64,000 bases of DNA from Trichormus variabilis 0441 (GCF_009856605.1 NZ_CP047242.1:5028001-5092000), one strand, 5' to 3'; positions 1-10,083 are shown, counted from the stretch's first letter. Notes: generated from the sequence alone by a model not told the origin. Numbers and translations are program-made.

Positions 1-2380
1 CACCATTGGCATCAATGGAACCTTGATATAGCTCCACTTGCACATCATCATTATTTAATGTTGCCAAGTCTACTTTGGCTTTGACAGCAACGGTTTGATT
101 AACTTCAATATCTGCGCCTGCGGATACATCGACATCTTTGATTTTGATATTAAACCAATGGTCACTAAGTTTGGCTTTCCAATCTGCTAATTCCTTAGCT
201 GGGGCATAATTATCAGATGTTAAAGTGTGATAGCGATCGCTGGCTGGGAAATAAGCCCGTTGTGCATATTCCCTAACCATCCGCGCTGTATTAAAGAAGG
301 GACAGTTCAACCGGATAGCGTCTTTCATTTTGGCAACCCAAGGTCTGGGTAAACCATCGATATCGCGGTGGTCGTAAAATAAGGGTACGACTTCTTTTTC
401 CAGTAAATCATAGAGAGCATTGGCTTCTACTTCATCCTGGTAGTTGGGGTCTTCGTAATTTTCCCCATGTCCAATCGCCCAGCCTGTGCGGACGTAATCG
501 GCTTCATCCCACCAACCATCTAACACACTCAGGTTAGGTAAGCCATTCATGGCTGCTTTCATCCCACTAGTACCAGATGCTTCTCTGGGACGACGGGGTG
601 TGTTTAACCAAATATCGCAACCCGCAACCATCAACCGGGAAATATGAATGTCGTAGTTGGGAACAAACACTATTTGTTTTTCTAGGTGTTGTTCGCGGAT
701 AAAGTGATTAATTTCGCGGATGAGTTCTTTTCCAGGAATGTCTTTAGGGTGGGCTTTACCCGCGATGACAAATTGTACTTTGCGGTCTTTGTTGCCTAAT
801 AAGATGCGTTTAATCCTTTCCACATCCCGCATCCACAGAGTAGCGCGTTTATAGGTGGCAAAACGACGGGCAAAGCCAATAGTTAATACGTTGGGGTCTA
901 GAACTTCCTGGGCTTGGAAAATTTCGGAAGCAGAAGCACCGCGATCGCGCAGGTGTTTAACCAAATGGTCGCGCACATACAGTATCATGTCCAAGCGACA
1001 TCGTTCGTGATTTCGCCACAACTCCTCATCAGGAATTGCATCCATCCGTTCCCACAATTGGTTGTCTGGTGGTGCTGATGACCAATTTGGCCCCAAGTAG
1101 CGATCGTATAATTCCTGAGTTGATTTGGCAACGCAACTACGGGCGTGAACACCGTTGGTAATCGCTGTAATGGGTACTTCCTCAACAGGAACCTTTTTCC
1201 ACAAACCTTGGAACATTTGCCGGGACACCACACCGTGTAACTGGGCTACACCATTAGAAAATGTTGCCATCTTCAACGCCAGCACCGCCATACTAAACGG
1301 CCCAGATAAATCACCTGTGTTTTCTCGCCCCAACCCTAAAAATTGCTCTTTAGGTAAGCCAAAGATGTCTGCATAATAACCAAGGTAATACAGAATCTTG
1401 TCCGGAGGAAATAAGTCGATTCCTGCCGGTACTGGTGTATGCGTGGTAAAGATGTTACTCGAACTCACCACCTGTTTAGCTTCCGCATAACTCAAACCCT
1501 CTTCTTGAATTAACAAGCGGATACGTTCTAGGGCTGAGAAGGCGGCGTGACCTTCATTCATGTGGTAAGCCGTGACTTCATAACCCAAAGCCTTCAACAT
1601 CTGCACACCACCAATACCCAACATAATTTCTTGGTGGATACGCATATCGATATCACCACCGTAGAGTTGGTCTGTGATGTCGTGGTCGTAGGGGTTATTC
1701 GGCTCAATATTCGTGTCTAGCATATACAGGGGTACTGTTCCCACCTGTACCCGCCAAACTCTGGCATATACCTTGCGTCCGGGGTAATCCACCGCAATCT
1801 GCAATTCTGAACCATCAGGATTGCGTTCCAGGTGCAAGGTCATGTTGTAGAAATCGTTAATCGGGTAACGTTCTTGCTGCCAGCCATCGGCATTGAGATA
1901 CTGAGCAAAGTAACCTTGCTGGTATAGTAAACCCACACCAACTAAGGGTAGACCTAAATCACTGGCTGATTTCAGGTGATCCCCTGCCAGAACACCCAAA
2001 CCACCAGAATAAACGGGTAGACAATCAACCAGCCCAAATTCAGCCGAAAAATAGGCGTAACATTCTTTTGGCTGTTGACCGCGTTGTTTGTGATACCAAC
2101 TGCGCTCTTGTAAATAATCATCTAATTGACGGTTAGCACGATCCAACTGTGCCAGGAAGCCTTCATCTTCCACGACTTCCCAAAGCCGTCCTTGACTGAT
2201 TGTACCCAGCATTAGTACGGGATTGTGGTGGCTAGATTCCCACAAATCTGGGTCTAAACGACGAAATAAATCTTTAGTCTCAACGTTCCAATCCCAGTGT
2301 AAATTATACGCCAGTCGCCGCAACGGCTCAAGTCGCGGCGGCAAGGAAGGAGAAACATTGAATGTACGAATCGGCTGCAT
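1..2380 (-). CDS. glgP: Alpha-glucan (glycogen) phosphorylase, C-terminus cut by window edge
   Basis: The enzyme releases glucose-1-phosphate from glycogen by phosphorolysis in the cytoplasm, using pyridoxal phosphate. The frame opens with MQPIRTFNVSPSLPP and runs open to base 1, giving 793 visible codons against roughly 850 in this bacterial subfamily. An N-terminal DUF3417-like segment (YNLHWDWN) is followed by SAEFGL and YSGGLGVLAGDHLKSASD near residues 105-135. The PLP-binding lysine lies in EASGTSGMKAAMNG, at about residue 608. The last 60 or so residues fall outside the window. The gene is transcribed leftwards as a single unit after a 260-bp spacer. Family assignment is secure; whether glycogen or maltodextrin is preferred cannot be told from the sequence. 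Confidence 0.96.
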   Translation of the reverse strand, partial: MQPIRTFNVSPSLPPRLEPLRRLAYNLHWDWNVETKDLFRRLDPDLWESSHHNPVLMLGTISQGRLWEVVEDEGFLAQLDRANRQLDDYLQERSWYHKQRGQQPKECYAYFSAEFGLVDCLPVYSGGLGVLAGDHLKSASDLGLPLVGVGLLYQQGYFAQYLNADGWQQERYPINDFYNMTLHLERNPDGSELQIAVDYPGRKVYARVWRVQVGTVPLYMLDTNIEPNNPYDHDITDQLYGGDIDMRIHQEIMLGIGGVQMLKALGYEVTAYHMNEGHAAFSALERIRLLIQEEGLSYAEAKQVVSSSNIFTTHTPVPAGIDLFPPDKILYYLGYYADIFGLPKEQFLGLGRENTGDLSGPFSMAVLALKMATFSNGVAQLHGVVSRQMFQGLWKKVPVEEVPITAITNGVHARSCVAKSTQELYDRYLGPNWSSAPPDNQLWERMDAIPDEELWRNHERCRLDMILYVRDHLVKHLRDRGASASEIFQAQEVLDPNVLTIGFARRFATYKRATLWMRDVERIKRILLGNKDRKVQFVIAGKAHPKDIPGKELIREINHFIREQHLEKQIVFVPNYDIHISRLMVAGCDIWLNTPRRPREASGTSGMKAAMNGLPNLSVLDGWWDEADYVRTGWAIGHGENYEDPNYQDEVEANALYDLLEKEVVPLFYDHRDIDGLPRPWVAKMKDAIRLNCPFFNTARMVREYAQRAYFPASDRYHTLTSDNYAPAKELADWKAKLSDHWFNIKIKDVDVSAGADIEVNQTVAVKAKVDLATLNNDDVQVELYQGSIDANG

Positions 2381-2607
2381 AGGTTAGCAAAGCTCCCAGT
2401 TTAGCTATGGATATTGTTCACTGTCTTTCCCCAATGTTGCCAATTCTTTATACTATGTTTGTAAAATTGCCATGACTTTGTTAAGGAATGGAAATCTTTG
2501 CGCCCATACCTGCTAAACTTCGTGCCATCAGTCCTTTTATTAGGTTGCTGGTTAGAAAAACTTGTATCTTAGGTGTGAAAATCTCAAGATTCTCTTAAAG
2601 ATTATCT

Positions 2608-2643
2608 TAGATCCCCGACTTCTTTGAAAAAGTTGGGGATCTA
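2608..2643. terminator. Hairpin overlapping the stop codon of the 112-aa gene
   Basis: A 14-bp stem (tagatccccgactt pairing with aagttggggatcta, one G-U pair) encloses an 8-nt loop. It sits at the end of the leftward gene that stops at 2641 and includes its stop codon. The GATCCCC(G/A)ACTT hairpin is a common dispersed Nostoc spacer repeat, so it may be a repeat that also terminates transcription. Confidence 0.55.
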
Positions 2644-2979
2644 ATTAGCACCAAGGGAAGGCTGGTCTGGTGAATTTTTGGGCATCGTCAGGGCGACTGC
2701 GGCGGCAAATGTCATCTCTGCGGCTATTTGATAAGCAAGTTTAATATTAGACTTCCTGTCTCTGCTGTTGTTAGGTGTGTAGGATTTATGGCGGGGTAAT
2801 TCCTGCTTAACCCTACCAGAGGCGATCGCCCGTTGTAAGATAATCAACGCATCTACATCTTCTGAATCAAAATTTGTTTTCAGCAGCACTTGAATTTGGT
2901 TTTGGTCAGCAATACTCAAACAACCAGTATTTAAAGCTTTTTGGGCGATGTCCTGAATTAAAACCATAATCCGTGCCAA
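2641..2979 (-). CDS. Conserved cyanobacterial hypothetical protein, 112 aa
   Basis: A small soluble protein. Residues 5-60 (MVLIQDIAQKALNTGCLS onward, with ALIILQRAIASGRV) resemble a short helical domain found in many cyanobacterial hypotheticals, in which a repeated 'I..G.L....E..I..LL' pattern precedes an 'AL..L...I..G.V' helix. The second half is basic, then Ala-rich. No catalytic motif or membrane span is visible. The start could also be Met5. A hairpin covers its stop codon, and no gene is close enough to form an operon. The function is unknown. Confidence 0.65.
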   Translation of the reverse strand: MARIMVLIQDIAQKALNTGCLSIADQNQIQVLLKTNFDSEDVDALIILQRAIASGRVKQELPRHKSYTPNNSRDRKSNIKLAYQIAAEMTFAAAVALTMPKNSPDQPSLGAN

Positions 2980-4609
2980 CTGTATAAGTTTATAGTAATA
3001 CCTGATACTGCAAATTTTTGGGCGATCGTAAAACCTTGAACGATGGGAAGTATATCAGGATTGTTTCCAAAATCTACAGCAACTGACACCCAAAACACAT
3101 CCCCCAATTGGCTCACCTGATTGGGGGATTTGCACATTTTTGGCTATTTTTAGTATTGACAATTAAAAAAGTATTGTATGTTGCATTCGCTAATGATTTG
3201 TCCAAAATTGTCTCTCAAGCTGACTGAATATAAATTCGATATCTAGAACTTATATTTAATTTCATTTTTGACAGAAATATTAAGTATAAACCCATAAGGC
3301 TTATTCACTAAGTCCTATCTATACAAGTACGTATGTCTATTGACCTGTATATCTAGCGATCGCTTTTCTTAGTAGTTTGATGAGAATAAAGTGAAATCCA
3401 ATATACATCATACTGAAAACCGAAAATATTCCCGCAACAAGACAATTCAACATTAATCAGTAAAATTCGCTACCACAAGTCTAAATATTGATTCTTATGT
3501 CTAAATTTATATTGATTTAATATTTGCTTGAAACTTAAATCTGAATTTACTTTTTTCCGGATATGTTTCATAGTATTTTCTACCCAATATACTAACAAAT
3601 GGCATTCGAGACTCAATCATAAATAAAATATTATTTCATAAATATGTGGCTTTACTTACATAAAACCAATTTTTGTTATTAACAACACATCAAATTTATT
3701 ACATATCAACAATATTAAAGAAACTATTTCCTGCGGTTGATCCACAAACTATAAAATGTGTTATGCTGGTGAGCAATTATTGTTAAAAACCATTCATGTG
3801 ATTATAAACGTGATTAGGTTAGTTCGTAAATCATCAGTGTGCAACATGATGAGAGCAGCATACTCTAAAAATTCTTTGCCGGAGAGTCGCCATAGCAATC
3901 GGGGAAGCGCTTACTTGTTTGCACCGATGGTGAATTTTAATGTGATGGCCGAAGTTGGAGATACTCCACCATAACTTGGTTATATTTCAGTAAAATACCA
4001 AGTATTATTCAACACAAATTACATTTTGATATATAGACAAATTTCCTCAAAAATTTTATTTAGTCTGGACAAAATGTATTTGAGTTGACGAAAGCTTGTT
4101 CAATTGAGTTGTGAAAAATACTTCGCTGCATATAGAGCGGATGTCAGACGAAAAATAACTATATCTATCCGTTGCTATTGTCTAAACAGTAGTGAAATTA
4201 GTCTGTCCCAAGCTAGATCAACTCACAATTTAATACTCTGAGTTTTGACACTGTAATTACCTGAGCATTAGCTTTTGTATCGCCGGAGATAAAAATAGCA
4301 ACAATCTTGAAATAAGGGATGGATAAATACTACCAAGATATGTTGTTGCTGGCAACACAGCTAATCAAATTGGGGTGCAGAAAAACAGCATACTAATTCT
4401 GTTATCTCTTGGAAAAATTACAAACGTTGTAAACCTGGATTCTTATTCAAAAATCTTTTGAGTTATATCCAGCACAGTGGGCATTTGTGTATCAATACTC
4501 ACCAAAATTAATACTGGATAAATATCAGGATAATTGGCACTACAGAAATAAAGATACATATCCAAGACACTAGCCACATCGTTCACAATATTTATCGGAT
4601 AACTTAATC
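2980..4609. other. 1.6-kb AT-rich gap without a convincing gene
   Basis: The longest spacer in the window. It is strongly AT-rich, with one HIP1 site near 3357. A hairpin at 3099-3129 is the only clear structure. A 72-codon frame at 3756-3974 has no recognisable domain and no good ribosome binding site. No tRNA, transposase remnant or repeat array was seen. The part before 4610 probably carries the acyltransferase promoter, but no clear -35/-10 pair stands out. Confidence 0.5.
3099..3129. repeat. Inverted repeat / possible terminator
   Basis: A perfect 10-bp stem, atcccccaat with attgggggat, encloses an 11-nt loop. No long T-tract follows, so termination is uncertain. It lies alone inside the long gap. 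Confidence 0.4.
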
Positions 4610-5305
4610 ATGAATCATCAGAGATATTCTGCCAAATCACAGCGATTTCAAGAACTTCTGGCAATCACTGTTTTCGGGAATATCCCCACACTACTGCTAG
4701 GCCCAAAATTAAGGAATCTCGTATATCGAATGATTTTTGCTCACATAGGCAGTCCTGTATATATTCAACATGGAGTAGAATTTACCAACGCTTCTAATAT
4801 TGAAATTGGCAATAGTGTACATCTATTTAAAGGTGTACGTCTTGATGCTAAAGGGCATCCAAACAATAGAATTTATTTGGCAGATGGAGTGGCAATTGAG
4901 CGCAACGTTGATATAGGGTGTCTGGAAAATACGTGTATTCACATTGACGTGGAAACTTTCATTGCTTCTGATGTTTGTATTTCTGGGCCAGGAGACATCA
5001 CAATTGGTAAGCGTTGCATGATTGCTGCTCATTCAGGTATATATGCTAACAATCACAACTTTACAGATCCGATATTGCCGATTAAATACCAAGGTGTTAC
5101 TTGTAAAGGGATCGTGATTGAGGATGATTGTTGGCTAGGACATGGAGTAACGGTATTGGATGGTGTGACCATTGGTAAAGGAAGTGTCATTGGTGCAGGG
5201 GCAGTCGTCACCAAAGATATTCCCCCATTCTCCGTAGCTGTAGGCGCACCTGCACGAGTAATTAAAAGCCGTGTTGCCCAGGATTTAGTTACATCTGGAG
5301 ATTAG
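4610..5305 (+). CDS. Left-handed beta-helix (hexapeptide) acyltransferase, WcaF/Maa/CysE-like
   Basis: A 231-aa transferase of the hexapeptide-repeat family, which moves acetyl or acyl groups from CoA to sugars or other acceptors, often in exopolysaccharide or O-antigen synthesis. Residues 55-130 carry imperfect hexads (IEIGNSVHLFKGVRLDAKG, VAIERNVDIG). Residues 130-215 hold the usual end of the fold: IGKRCMIAAHSGIYANNHNF with the probable catalytic His, then VIEDDCWLGHGVTVLDGV, IGKGSVIGAGAVVTKDIPP and VAVGAPARVI. It stands alone after a long gap, with no glycosyltransferases beside it, so the acceptor cannot be inferred. The ATG at 4610 is the only good start. Confidence 0.85.
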   Translation: MNHQRYSAKSQRFQELLAITVFGNIPTLLLGPKLRNLVYRMIFAHIGSPVYIQHGVEFTNASNIEIGNSVHLFKGVRLDAKGHPNNRIYLADGVAIERNVDIGCLENTCIHIDVETFIASDVCISGPGDITIGKRCMIAAHSGIYANNHNFTDPILPIKYQGVTCKGIVIEDDCWLGHGVTVLDGVTIGKGSVIGAGAVVTKDIPPFSVAVGAPARVIKSRVAQDLVTSGD

Positions 5306-5585
5306 GGATGGGGATCAAGGGAAGAAGCAATTACCAATTTATCTTCAAAATAGGAAACCTCCGGCTGAAGAAAACGTCACAAGATGAACTAGTTAACAAC
5401 TAAATCCTATTCAGGGTCATCCACTCCGCCAGAAAAAACTGAGCATTAGCTAAGGAAACTGAACATGGTCTTAACGACCACTGCGGCACTCTCAAAAAGT
5501 AACGAGATGCGGGTAATATAAAGAAACTACCTTTTCTGCATGGCAGATACTGAGGACGAAGCTCTACCTTTTGGAGATATCGCAG

Positions 5586-5702
5586 ATGCTCACTTTAAAA
5601 ATCGCTGTTTATATTGTTGTTGCTTTCTTTGTGGCTATCTTTGTCTTCGGATTTTTGTCTAATGACCCAGCTCGTAACCCCGGTCGTCGGGATTTAGAGT
5701 AA
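5586..5702 (+). CDS. psbI: Photosystem II reaction center protein I (PsbI)
   Basis: A 38-aa single-span thylakoid membrane protein, the full usual PsbI length. It begins [15 protein letters not shown], continues with a hydrophobic helix to FGFLSN, and ends with the stromal tail [12 protein letters not shown]. PsbI binds beside D1 and CP43 and helps early assembly of the photosystem II core. The gene is monocistronic: about 280 bp of spacer precedes it, and a hairpin at 5756-5795 follows. A TAATAT hexamer near 5513-5518 could be its -10 box, without a clear -35. Confidence 0.95.
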   Translation: MLTLKIAVYIVVAFFVAIFVFGFLSNDPARNPGRRDLE

Positions 5703-5755
5703 AAGCGAGACAATTTATCCGTGAGCGCCGGAAGTTAGAAAACACCAGATTGAAA

Positions 5756-5795
5756 AACACTACCTGCCAAAGATTTTTCCTTTGCAGTGTAGTGT
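5756..5795 (+). terminator. Hairpin downstream of psbI
   Basis: An outer stem, acactac with gtagtgt, stacks on an inner stem, ctgccaaag with ctttgcag (one bulge), with a T-rich loop. It lies 54 bp after the psbI stop and 80 bp before the next gene. It lacks a long U-tract, but its position fits transcript-end processing or termination. Confidence 0.5.
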
Positions 5796-5877
5796 CTCCC
5801 TCAGGGAGTTTACTCAAGCACAGGTGAATTCATTCCGGCTATTAATTGGCTATTTGTTAGGTTGATTGTGTCCCAAT

Positions 5878-8535
5878 ATGCTTCATCCAGTTCTGCCGCC
5901 TGCACCTCCTTCCCTTGTTGAACCTATACAACCTGCAAATTCCACCCCATCTGCTAGTGATAGTCGATTTCATTTAGTGAGTGAGATTGATACCACTAAG
6001 CAAAACAAACTAGAGACCGCCAAACCCCCAGAGAAACAGTTTCAAAATCCAACTGTAGAGAAAACAGAAGATTCTTTGCAGTTACCAAGACCCACCAGCA
6101 ATAAAACAGAGCATTTAATTGCAACTCCTGTTCTGGCAAAACCCAGTACACCAGAAATCTTCACTTCAGAATTTTCCCCCCTTACCCCTTCTAGTAGCGC
6201 TGTTAATTTAGGACAAACCTTGACAATTGGTTATTCTGTCCAAAAAAATACAAGCACTAATTCCCCAGTCTTCCCTACAGCGACAATTCCTCAGTCTGTC
6301 CAAAAAAATACAAGCACTAATTCCCCAGTCTTCCCTACAGCGACAATTCCTCAATCTGTCCAAAAAAATACAAGCACTAATTCCCCAGTCTTCCCTACAG
6401 CGACAATTCCTCCAGATGTATCACCTCAAACAAAACTAGTCGCCTCGGCATTGACTAAGCAAGAACAGAAAGACGAGGTTACTGTACAACAGACTGGGGA
6501 CAAAATTAATATCTCTGTATCTGATAGTGACCCGGTAGTTAATAATCAACCAATTCAAAATGTTATTGAGTTTAAGTCGCGTAACTCGTTAAATAAACTA
6601 TCAATACAAACTGTCACGCCAGCTCTTAGTTCACAAGCACAGTCACCAATACCAACTCGAACACCTGCTACACCCAACAATACACTACCAGCCCGACAAA
6701 GAATTGTAGAAGTGACTTCAGATCGGCAGGAGTATGATGAGCAAAGACGCGTGATTACTGCCGAAGGTAATGTATTAGTACGGTTTGATGGGGCGCTACT
6801 GGATGCCGATCGCGTGCAGGTAAATTTAGATAACTTGATTGCGGCGGGAGAGGGAGATGTAGTTTTAACTAGAGGAGATCAGTTATTACGAGGACAACGC
6901 TTTACTTATAATTTTGTCCAAGACAGTGGGGAATTAGAAAACGGAAGCGGTGAAATCAACGTACCCTCAGCATCAAGAGATTTTGCCTTCTTACCCACTG
7001 ATGTGACAGCTGGTGGCGTACCACAACAACCACCAAGCAACTCTATCCGCACCAATCAACCTCTTTCTAATGTCAGCAGTCCCGGTGGCATTGAATTTAC
7101 ATTTGGGGGAGGGAGCGAAGCGAGTAATCTGCCTCCTCCCAAAGCTGGGGGTGAGGTGAAGCGTATTAGGTTTGAAGCCGAGCAAATTGAGTTTTATCCC
7201 CGTGGTTGGCAAGCGCGAAATGTGCGCCTGACAAATGACCCATTTTCACCACCAGAATTGGAGTTACGGGCAGATACAGTCACCGTCACACGGGAGGCTC
7301 CTTTAATTGATCGGATCACCACACAGCGACAGCGTTTAGTCTTTGACCAAGGCTTGACCTTACCAATCCCCATAAATCAGCAGAAAATCGACCGTCGAGA
7401 ACGGGATAGCACACCCTTTATCGTCTCTCCTGGCTATGATGGCGATAAGCGGGGTGGTGTTTTTATTGAGCGCGGTTTTACACCTATTAGTACGGATAGT
7501 ACTAATTTGCAGATCACTCCCCAGTTTTTCGTCCAGAAAGCCATACAAGGTAATGATGATGTGACGGGGTTATTTGGTGTCAAAGCCAGATTAAATTCTG
7601 TTTTAGGTACCCGATCTGTACTTGAAGGTATCGGAGAACTAACTAGTTTTAATTTTGACGACATAGACGAGAATTTAAAGGCGAGTTTACGTTTACGCCA
7701 AGCCTTAGGCGATCGCAATCCTCATGTGGTGAATTGGGAATACAGTTACCGCGATCGCCTCTATAACGGTACACTTGGCTTTCAAACCGTCCAAAGTAGT
7801 TTGGGTGGTGTCATTACTTCTCCAGTTATTCCTCTGGGGAACTCTGGGATCAACCTCAGCTATCAAGCCGGCGCGCAGTATATCAACGCCAACACTGACC
7901 GCCAAGACTTGCTAGATCCCATCAGAACCAATGATCGAGTCTCTCTTGGTCGCCTACAAGGTAGCGCCGCCTTGAGTAAAGGGTTTTTACTATGGCAAGG
8001 AAAACCACTACCACCCACAGCCACGGAAGGTTTAAGATATACAGCTACTCCTGTAGTTCCTTACTTACAGGCGATCGCCGGTATTACTGGTACTTCTAGC
8101 TACTACACCAATGGCGACAACCAAAGCAGCCTGACTGGCACAGTTGGCTTAGTAGGGCAGCTTGGTCATTTTTCTCGCCCCTTCCTTGACTACACAGCTT
8201 TTAACGTCCGTTATTCCCAAGGTTTAACCAGTGGACTATCACCCTTTTTGTTTGACCGCTACGTTGATGAAAGAGTACTCAGTGCCGGCATCTCCCAACA
8301 AATTTACGGCCCTTGGCGTTTAGGTTTTCAAACATCAATTAACTTAGATACTGGTAAAGAAAGTAGCACAGACTACATTGTTGAATATAGCCGACGCACT
8401 TACGGAATCACCTTGCGCTACAATCCGGTACTGGAATTAGGCGCTTTTAGCATCCGCATTAGTGACTTTAACTGGACTGGCGGTGCAGATCCATTTTCGG
8501 AGGTTAGACCAGTTGTCGGTGGTGTGAGTCAGTAG
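5878..8535 (+). CDS. OstA/LptA-like and DUF3769 outer-membrane protein
   Basis: An 885-aa protein. Residues 1-270 are low-complexity, rich in Pro, Thr, Ser and Gln, and contain a 20-residue unit repeated three times. Residues about 275-360 resemble the OstA/LptA periplasmic fold (RIVEVTSDRQEYDEQRRVITAEGNV, cut here to its core VITAEGNVLVRFDGALLDAD). The C-terminal half matches the cyanobacterial DUF3769 beta-rich region, LptD-like, ending in a beta-strand pattern. It probably takes part in lipopolysaccharide export or outer-membrane assembly. The ATG at 5878 gives the N-terminus MLHPVLPPAPP; an in-frame TTG lies 12 bp upstream. No classical signal peptide is visible at either start, which is odd for an exported protein. 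Confidence 0.8.
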   Translation: MLHPVLPPAPPSLVEPIQPANSTPSASDSRFHLVSEIDTTKQNKLETAKPPEKQFQNPTVEKTEDSLQLPRPTSNKTEHLIATPVLAKPSTPEIFTSEFSPLTPSSSAVNLGQTLTIGYSVQKNTSTNSPVFPTATIPQSVQKNTSTNSPVFPTATIPQSVQKNTSTNSPVFPTATIPPDVSPQTKLVASALTKQEQKDEVTVQQTGDKINISVSDSDPVVNNQPIQNVIEFKSRNSLNKLSIQTVTPALSSQAQSPIPTRTPATPNNTLPARQRIVEVTSDRQEYDEQRRVITAEGNVLVRFDGALLDADRVQVNLDNLIAAGEGDVVLTRGDQLLRGQRFTYNFVQDSGELENGSGEINVPSASRDFAFLPTDVTAGGVPQQPPSNSIRTNQPLSNVSSPGGIEFTFGGGSEASNLPPPKAGGEVKRIRFEAEQIEFYPRGWQARNVRLTNDPFSPPELELRADTVTVTREAPLIDRITTQRQRLVFDQGLTLPIPINQQKIDRRERDSTPFIVSPGYDGDKRGGVFIERGFTPISTDSTNLQITPQFFVQKAIQGNDDVTGLFGVKARLNSVLGTRSVLEGIGELTSFNFDDIDENLKASLRLRQALGDRNPHVVNWEYSYRDRLYNGTLGFQTVQSSLGGVITSPVIPLGNSGINLSYQAGAQYINANTDRQDLLDPIRTNDRVSLGRLQGSAALSKGFLLWQGKPLPPTATEGLRYTATPVVPYLQAIAGITGTSSYYTNGDNQSSLTGTVGLVGQLGHFSRPFLDYTAFNVRYSQGLTSGLSPFLFDRYVDERVLSAGISQQIYGPWRLGFQTSINLDTGKESSTDYIVEYSRRTYGITLRYNPVLELGAFSIRISDFNWTGGADPFSEVRPVVGGVSQ
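6235..6412 (+). repeat. Three-copy 60-bp in-frame tandem repeat
   Basis: Three consecutive 60-bp units beginning tctgtccaaaaaaatacaag encode a 20-residue unit (SVQKNTSTNSPVFPTATIPQ). Units 1 and 2 differ by at most one base, and unit 3 diverges only in its last few bases. Being a multiple of three, the array can expand or shrink without breaking the frame. Confidence 0.97.
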
Positions 8536-8565
8536 TGGAGACTACCTTTTTTGATAAACAACTGA

Positions 8566-10068
8566 CTATTGACAATTTAAAGGTAAAGTAATTGTAAACG
8601 TAGTCCCAACACCTTCTTGGGAGTTAAAAGCAATTTCTCCTTTGTGAGCTTCAACGCATCTTTTAACTATCACTAAACCTAGCCCAGTCCCTTGAATTGA
8701 TTGAGAATTAGAAGCTCGATAAAATGATTCAAATAGATGGGTTTGATCTGCAACAGGAATACCAATACCTTCGTCTTGAATCCGGAAAATTGCTACACCT
8801 TTAGTTTGATCAAAAGTTAAGTCAAACCTGATAGTTTCATTTTGGGGAGAATACTTGACAGCATTAGAAAGTAAGTTCACAAATATGTAATGTAATAGTC
8901 GTTCATCCATAAACGCATTTGTAGTTTCGTCACTACAGGTAAAAATAATTTCATGTCCACTAATTTCTACAGTTGTGAATTCTTCTATTAACTCTTGACA
9001 AAATCCCTTTAAATTTAAGAGTACAGGGTTACAATCAAGCTTTGCCGCGTCAGATTTACCCATAAACAGGACATCTTCCATGAGTAACTTCATGGATTGC
9101 ACAGCGCCTTTAATTCTCTTTATATATGTATTTTTTTTGGTTTCGGTTAAATTTTGCCCGTGTAATTCTATCAGTTCTATTGCTGTTTGAATTACACTCA
9201 AAGGATTGCGAAATTCGTGAGAGACAGTAGAGATAAATAAGGATTTAAGATTGTTCAGTTCTCGTTCTTTTTGCAGCGCTTGCTCTAGTAATTCTGTTTG
9301 TCTTCGTTCACTGAGATCCCAAAAAACAATTACCACACCGTTGATTTTGTTTGGTAGTCCCATGATGGGTGAAGCACTATCACCGATAGGTACCCTTCTG
9401 CCATCTTTGGTAATCAAAGATGTATATTCATCTAAATAAACTACTTTTTGTTCTCTGAGAACTTTTGTAACTGGATTTTCTAAAACATTTTCTGTAACTT
9501 CGTCAATGATATTAAAAATCTGGGATACTTCATGTCCAATAGCATCTGCTTGATGCCAACCAGTAATTTCCTCGGCGGCTGGGTTCATAAATGTGACGTT
9601 TCCAAACTCATCAGTGGCGATAACAGCATCACTAATTGAGTTTAGGAGGGTTGCTAACCGATCACGATTTTCTCTTATGTCCCTTTCCAAGCGATGTTTC
9701 AGCAAACCCATTTCAATGGAAATACGCAAGTCTTTAGAGGTGAATGGTTTGACAATATACCCAAATGGTTGAGTGATCTTTGCCCGCTCTATAGTATTAT
9801 CGTCACCATAAGCAGTTAAAAATATAACCGGAATATCTAAATGTTCCCGAATGTAACTGGCAGTGGTGATACCATCGATTTCACCTTTGAGGATAATATC
9901 CATGAAAACTAGTTCTGGGCTAGTCTCTATTGCTTTAGCGATCGCCGCTTTTCCAGAAGAGGCTGTACCGATAACAATATAACCTAGTTGATTCAGTTGA
10001 CTAGCAATAGTTCTAGCTACGATCACTTCATCTTCAACGACTAAAATTTTGACTGGCTCCATTGTCAA
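8566..10068 (-). CDS. Response regulator-PAS-histidine kinase (REC-PAS-HisKA-HATPase)
   Basis: A 500-aa cytoplasmic signalling protein. The REC domain (7-120) has Asp57 in LVFMDIILKG and a KPF motif. A PAS domain follows (about 135-250, DAVIATDEFGNVTFMNPAA). HisKA carries His284 in STVSHEFRNPLS, and the HATPase has DEGIGIP and GTGLGLVIVKRCVEAHKG. There is no transmembrane span. Its start lies 15 bp after the stop of the larger sensor kinase upstream, so the two are almost certainly co-transcribed. The N-terminal receiver could be phosphorylated by that partner, with this kinase passing the signal on; no output regulator is encoded in the operon. This phosphorelay direction is inference. Confidence 0.93.
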   Translation of the reverse strand: MTMEPVKILVVEDEVIVARTIASQLNQLGYIVIGTASSGKAAIAKAIETSPELVFMDIILKGEIDGITTASYIREHLDIPVIFLTAYGDDNTIERAKITQPFGYIVKPFTSKDLRISIEMGLLKHRLERDIRENRDRLATLLNSISDAVIATDEFGNVTFMNPAAEEITGWHQADAIGHEVSQIFNIIDEVTENVLENPVTKVLREQKVVYLDEYTSLITKDGRRVPIGDSASPIMGLPNKINGVVIVFWDLSERRQTELLEQALQKERELNNLKSLFISTVSHEFRNPLSVIQTAIELIELHGQNLTETKKNTYIKRIKGAVQSMKLLMEDVLFMGKSDAAKLDCNPVLLNLKGFCQELIEEFTTVEISGHEIIFTCSDETTNAFMDERLLHYIFVNLLSNAVKYSPQNETIRFDLTFDQTKGVAIFRIQDEGIGIPVADQTHLFESFYRASNSQSIQGTGLGLVIVKRCVEAHKGEIAFNSQEGVGTTFTITLPLNCQ

Positions 10069-10083
10069 TTTACAGTTGTTCAG

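Noticed and set aside
3756..3974. 72-codon frame in the long spacer
   Set aside because: No domain, no ribosome binding site, amino-acid composition like random AT-rich DNA.
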